This document shows positions 24,681 to 26,093 of a stretch of DNA of 26,093 bases, one piece after another. The translations under genes and the position numbers were made by a program. Source of the stretch: a virus; the IMG/VR virus record IMGVR_UViG_3300021957_000256, positions 1-26,093 of that record, one strand, 5' to 3'. The notes beneath the pieces were generated by a model. The model saw only the letters and a list, made by a program, of their open reading frames with translations. It made no database searches and had not been told where the DNA came from. The stretch's first letter is position 1. Each line of letters begins with the position of its first letter.

Positions 24681-26093
24681 TTATTTAATAATTTTTGATG
24701 ACGCACCAGTGTTGTCGTATTTTTTTATACCTAAGTTTATGCTTTTGTATTCTTTTTTAGCTACTGGTGTATACCTGTTTTTATTACAAGCCATAATAGC
24801 TAAACCTGAACTTATGGAAGCATCGTGTTTTGTCCTGTTGTTTATATTAAACTTTGCCCAGTCTTCTAAGGTTCTTTGCATGTACATATTACCATAACCT
24901 TCTCCTAAATAACCAACGTGGGTTTCTATATAAGATTCAATAGCAGCTGCGTGAGCTTGTTTTATATCCTCACTTGAATTTGGTATTCCACCTATTTCTT
25001 TTTCTGTTACAGATAGTTTATTCCAAACTTTATCTGGCCTATTCATACTATAACCTCGATAACCTCTTCTTTTAAAATGATACAGTAATCTAGGTTTATT
25101 GTTTTCCGCTAATAAAGGCATACCGTAAAAAACGCAAGCCATAAGTACATCTTCAAAAAACATTTCAGCGGTTTGTGGCCTTGATATATACTCTAAGAAA
25201 AAACAGTTAGGTGGAGCATCTTCCATACTAAACTTAGTTAATCCGTGTAAAGCTCCATTAGAACCTCTTTTATCTACTGTACCTGATATATCATAACTAT
25301 CACATCCAAACGCACCCATATGTTCGTTTCCTGGATATTTAGTACCATTCTTTATTATCACCTGATTTTGAAGATTATTCGGAGGAACCCAAGATATTTT
25401 AAATCTACCGTCTTTATTAGGATAGAATACTACTCTAGTGTCTTTAATTCCGTTTTCCCAAGCAAAGCTACCTGTTGTAACTACCGCTGTGTTTTTTAAG
25501 TCTTCATTATAGTCTACTTGCTCGTATATCTTAGTAAGATTAAATATAGACTCTTTAGCTTCATCTCTAAAAGCGTGTTTCTCTGTTCTTGGAAACTGAC
25601 GGTAGTATTCGTTTAATCCGTCTTGATCGTTTTTTAAACCTTCAACTTCATTTTCCCAATGTTCTATTACTCCGTAATCTATTGGTTCTCCGTCGACTCC
25701 TTTGACTGGTTTTTCGGGAGTGTCGAATACAGGTAATCCAAAAGTATCAATGAATCCTTCGTAGTTCCATTCCATAGGTATGAACAAAGAATATAATCCT
25801 GAGCTAGTCTGCCCGTTGCGGTTCCTTTTCTTGACATCTGAGGCATTGTATAAACTTTTAAAATTATTACCACCTTTTTCTAAAGCATTTGACGTTGAAC
25901 CCATCATACACTTACCAATAACTTTTCTACCTAATCTTAAACAAGTCTTTGTAACTCTCCAGTTATTTAATATGTTATCAGGCTTTTCCCATTTACCACT
26001 TTCATCGTGAACTAGTAGTTTTAGTTTTTCACCATCATAAGAGTTATCTCCTGTATTTTTCCAGTCAATCGTAGTATCTAATCCTACAATTTC
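24681..26093 (-). CDS. terL: Terminase large subunit (ATPase and nuclease), C-terminal 470 residues, cut by the window edge
   Basis: The frame stays open to the right edge, so the true start lies outside; the first Met in view (25907) is internal. Near the edge is a Walker B strand, KLLVHDESGKW, with Asp30 and Glu31 of the fragment. The coupling motif GSTSN follows at about 65-69. A segment RQFPRTEKHAFRDEAKES links to the RNase H-like nuclease domain, where AFGCDSYDISGTVDKRGS (Asp265 in the fragment) supplies the first metal-binding acid. A later EYISRPQTAEMFFED helix and LLAENNKPRLLYHFKRRGY region continue the nuclease. The protein packages DNA into the prohead and cuts it. The Walker A motif is missing because of truncation. 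It ends directly at the portal start. Confidence 0.9.
   Translation of the reverse strand, partial: EIVGLDTTIDWKNTGDNSYDGEKLKLLVHDESGKWEKPDNILNNWRVTKTCLRLGRKVIGKCMMGSTSNALEKGGNNFKSLYNASDVKKRNRNGQTSSGLYSLFIPMEWNYEGFIDTFGLPVFDTPEKPVKGVDGEPIDYGVIEHWENEVEGLKNDQDGLNEYYRQFPRTEKHAFRDEAKESIFNLTKIYEQVDYNEDLKNTAVVTTGSFAWENGIKDTRVVFYPNKDGRFKISWVPPNNLQNQVIIKNGTKYPGNEHMGAFGCDSYDISGTVDKRGSNGALHGLTKFSMEDAPPNCFFLEYISRPQTAEMFFEDVLMACVFYGMPLLAENNKPRLLYHFKRRGYRGYSMNRPDKVWNKLSVTEKEIGGIPNSSEDIKQAHAAAIESYIETHVGYLGEGYGNMYMQRTLEDWAKFNINNRTKHDASISSGLAIMACNKNRYTPVAKKEYKSINLGIKKYDNTGASSKIIK

Noticed and set aside
24681-25907. Terminase starting at the Met at 25907
   Set aside because: The frame stays open for 62 further codons to the window edge and those codons include the Walker B motif, so this Met is internal.
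1-26093. tRNA genes, CRISPR arrays, insertion sequences or attachment sites
   Set aside because: Nearly all of the window is coding. The gaps are too short or lack cloverleaf, spaced repeats or terminal inverted repeats.

Overview
The window is a late structural module of a tailed DNA phage (Caudoviricetes), most likely a short-tailed virus of a marine or other aquatic Bacteroidota host. The DNA is AT-rich. Eleven tightly packed genes run leftward (minus strand) from the right edge to about position 383. Gaps are 0 to 87 bases, so they look like one late operon whose promoter lies right of the window. Their start codons follow A/T-rich stretches such as aataaATG, with no Shine-Dalgarno sequence. 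This is the usual translation style of Bacteroidota and is the main reason for the host guess.

In transcription order (right to left) the genes are: terminase large subunit (24681-26093, cut by the right edge), portal (22275-24680), scaffold-like protein (21176-22243), major capsid protein (19784-21157), a conserved protein of unknown function (18866-19696), two head-tail connector or ring proteins (18031-18798 and 16939-18027), a 1402-residue tail-hub or 'muzzle'-like protein (12722-16930), a second beta-rich tail protein (11284-12699), and three putative ejected (internal virion) proteins of 272, 486 and 2856 residues (10447-11265, 8983-10443, 383-8953). The order packaging, portal, scaffold, capsid, connectors, tail hub, ejection proteins parallels T7-like phages. 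The flavour of the proteins is closer to crAss-like phages (Crassvirales) and their marine relatives. That placement rests on remembered family patterns and not on a search.

The most notable gene is the 8.6-kb giant. It carries a zinc-metallopeptidase motif (HELGH, residues 1002-1006) and, about 220 residues later, a segment resembling ADP-ribosyltransferases of phage 'polyvalent' proteins. It also has hydrophobic segments and long helical regions. Its position as last gene of the ejection cassette suggests that the virion injects a multi-domain protein carrying protease and ADP-ribosyltransferase effectors into the host with the DNA.

At the left edge the plus strand holds the end of a class I ribonucleotide reductase large subunit (1-272), part of a nucleotide-metabolism region outside the window. 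It converges on the structural operon, and a strong bidirectional terminator at 291-321 separates the two. Two further hairpins lie inside the operon. One follows the capsid gene (19734-19760) and one follows the next gene (18818-18850). They may tune the amount of capsid transcript relative to downstream genes. No tRNA, CRISPR array, insertion sequence, integrase or attachment site is visible, and no gap exceeds 110 bases.
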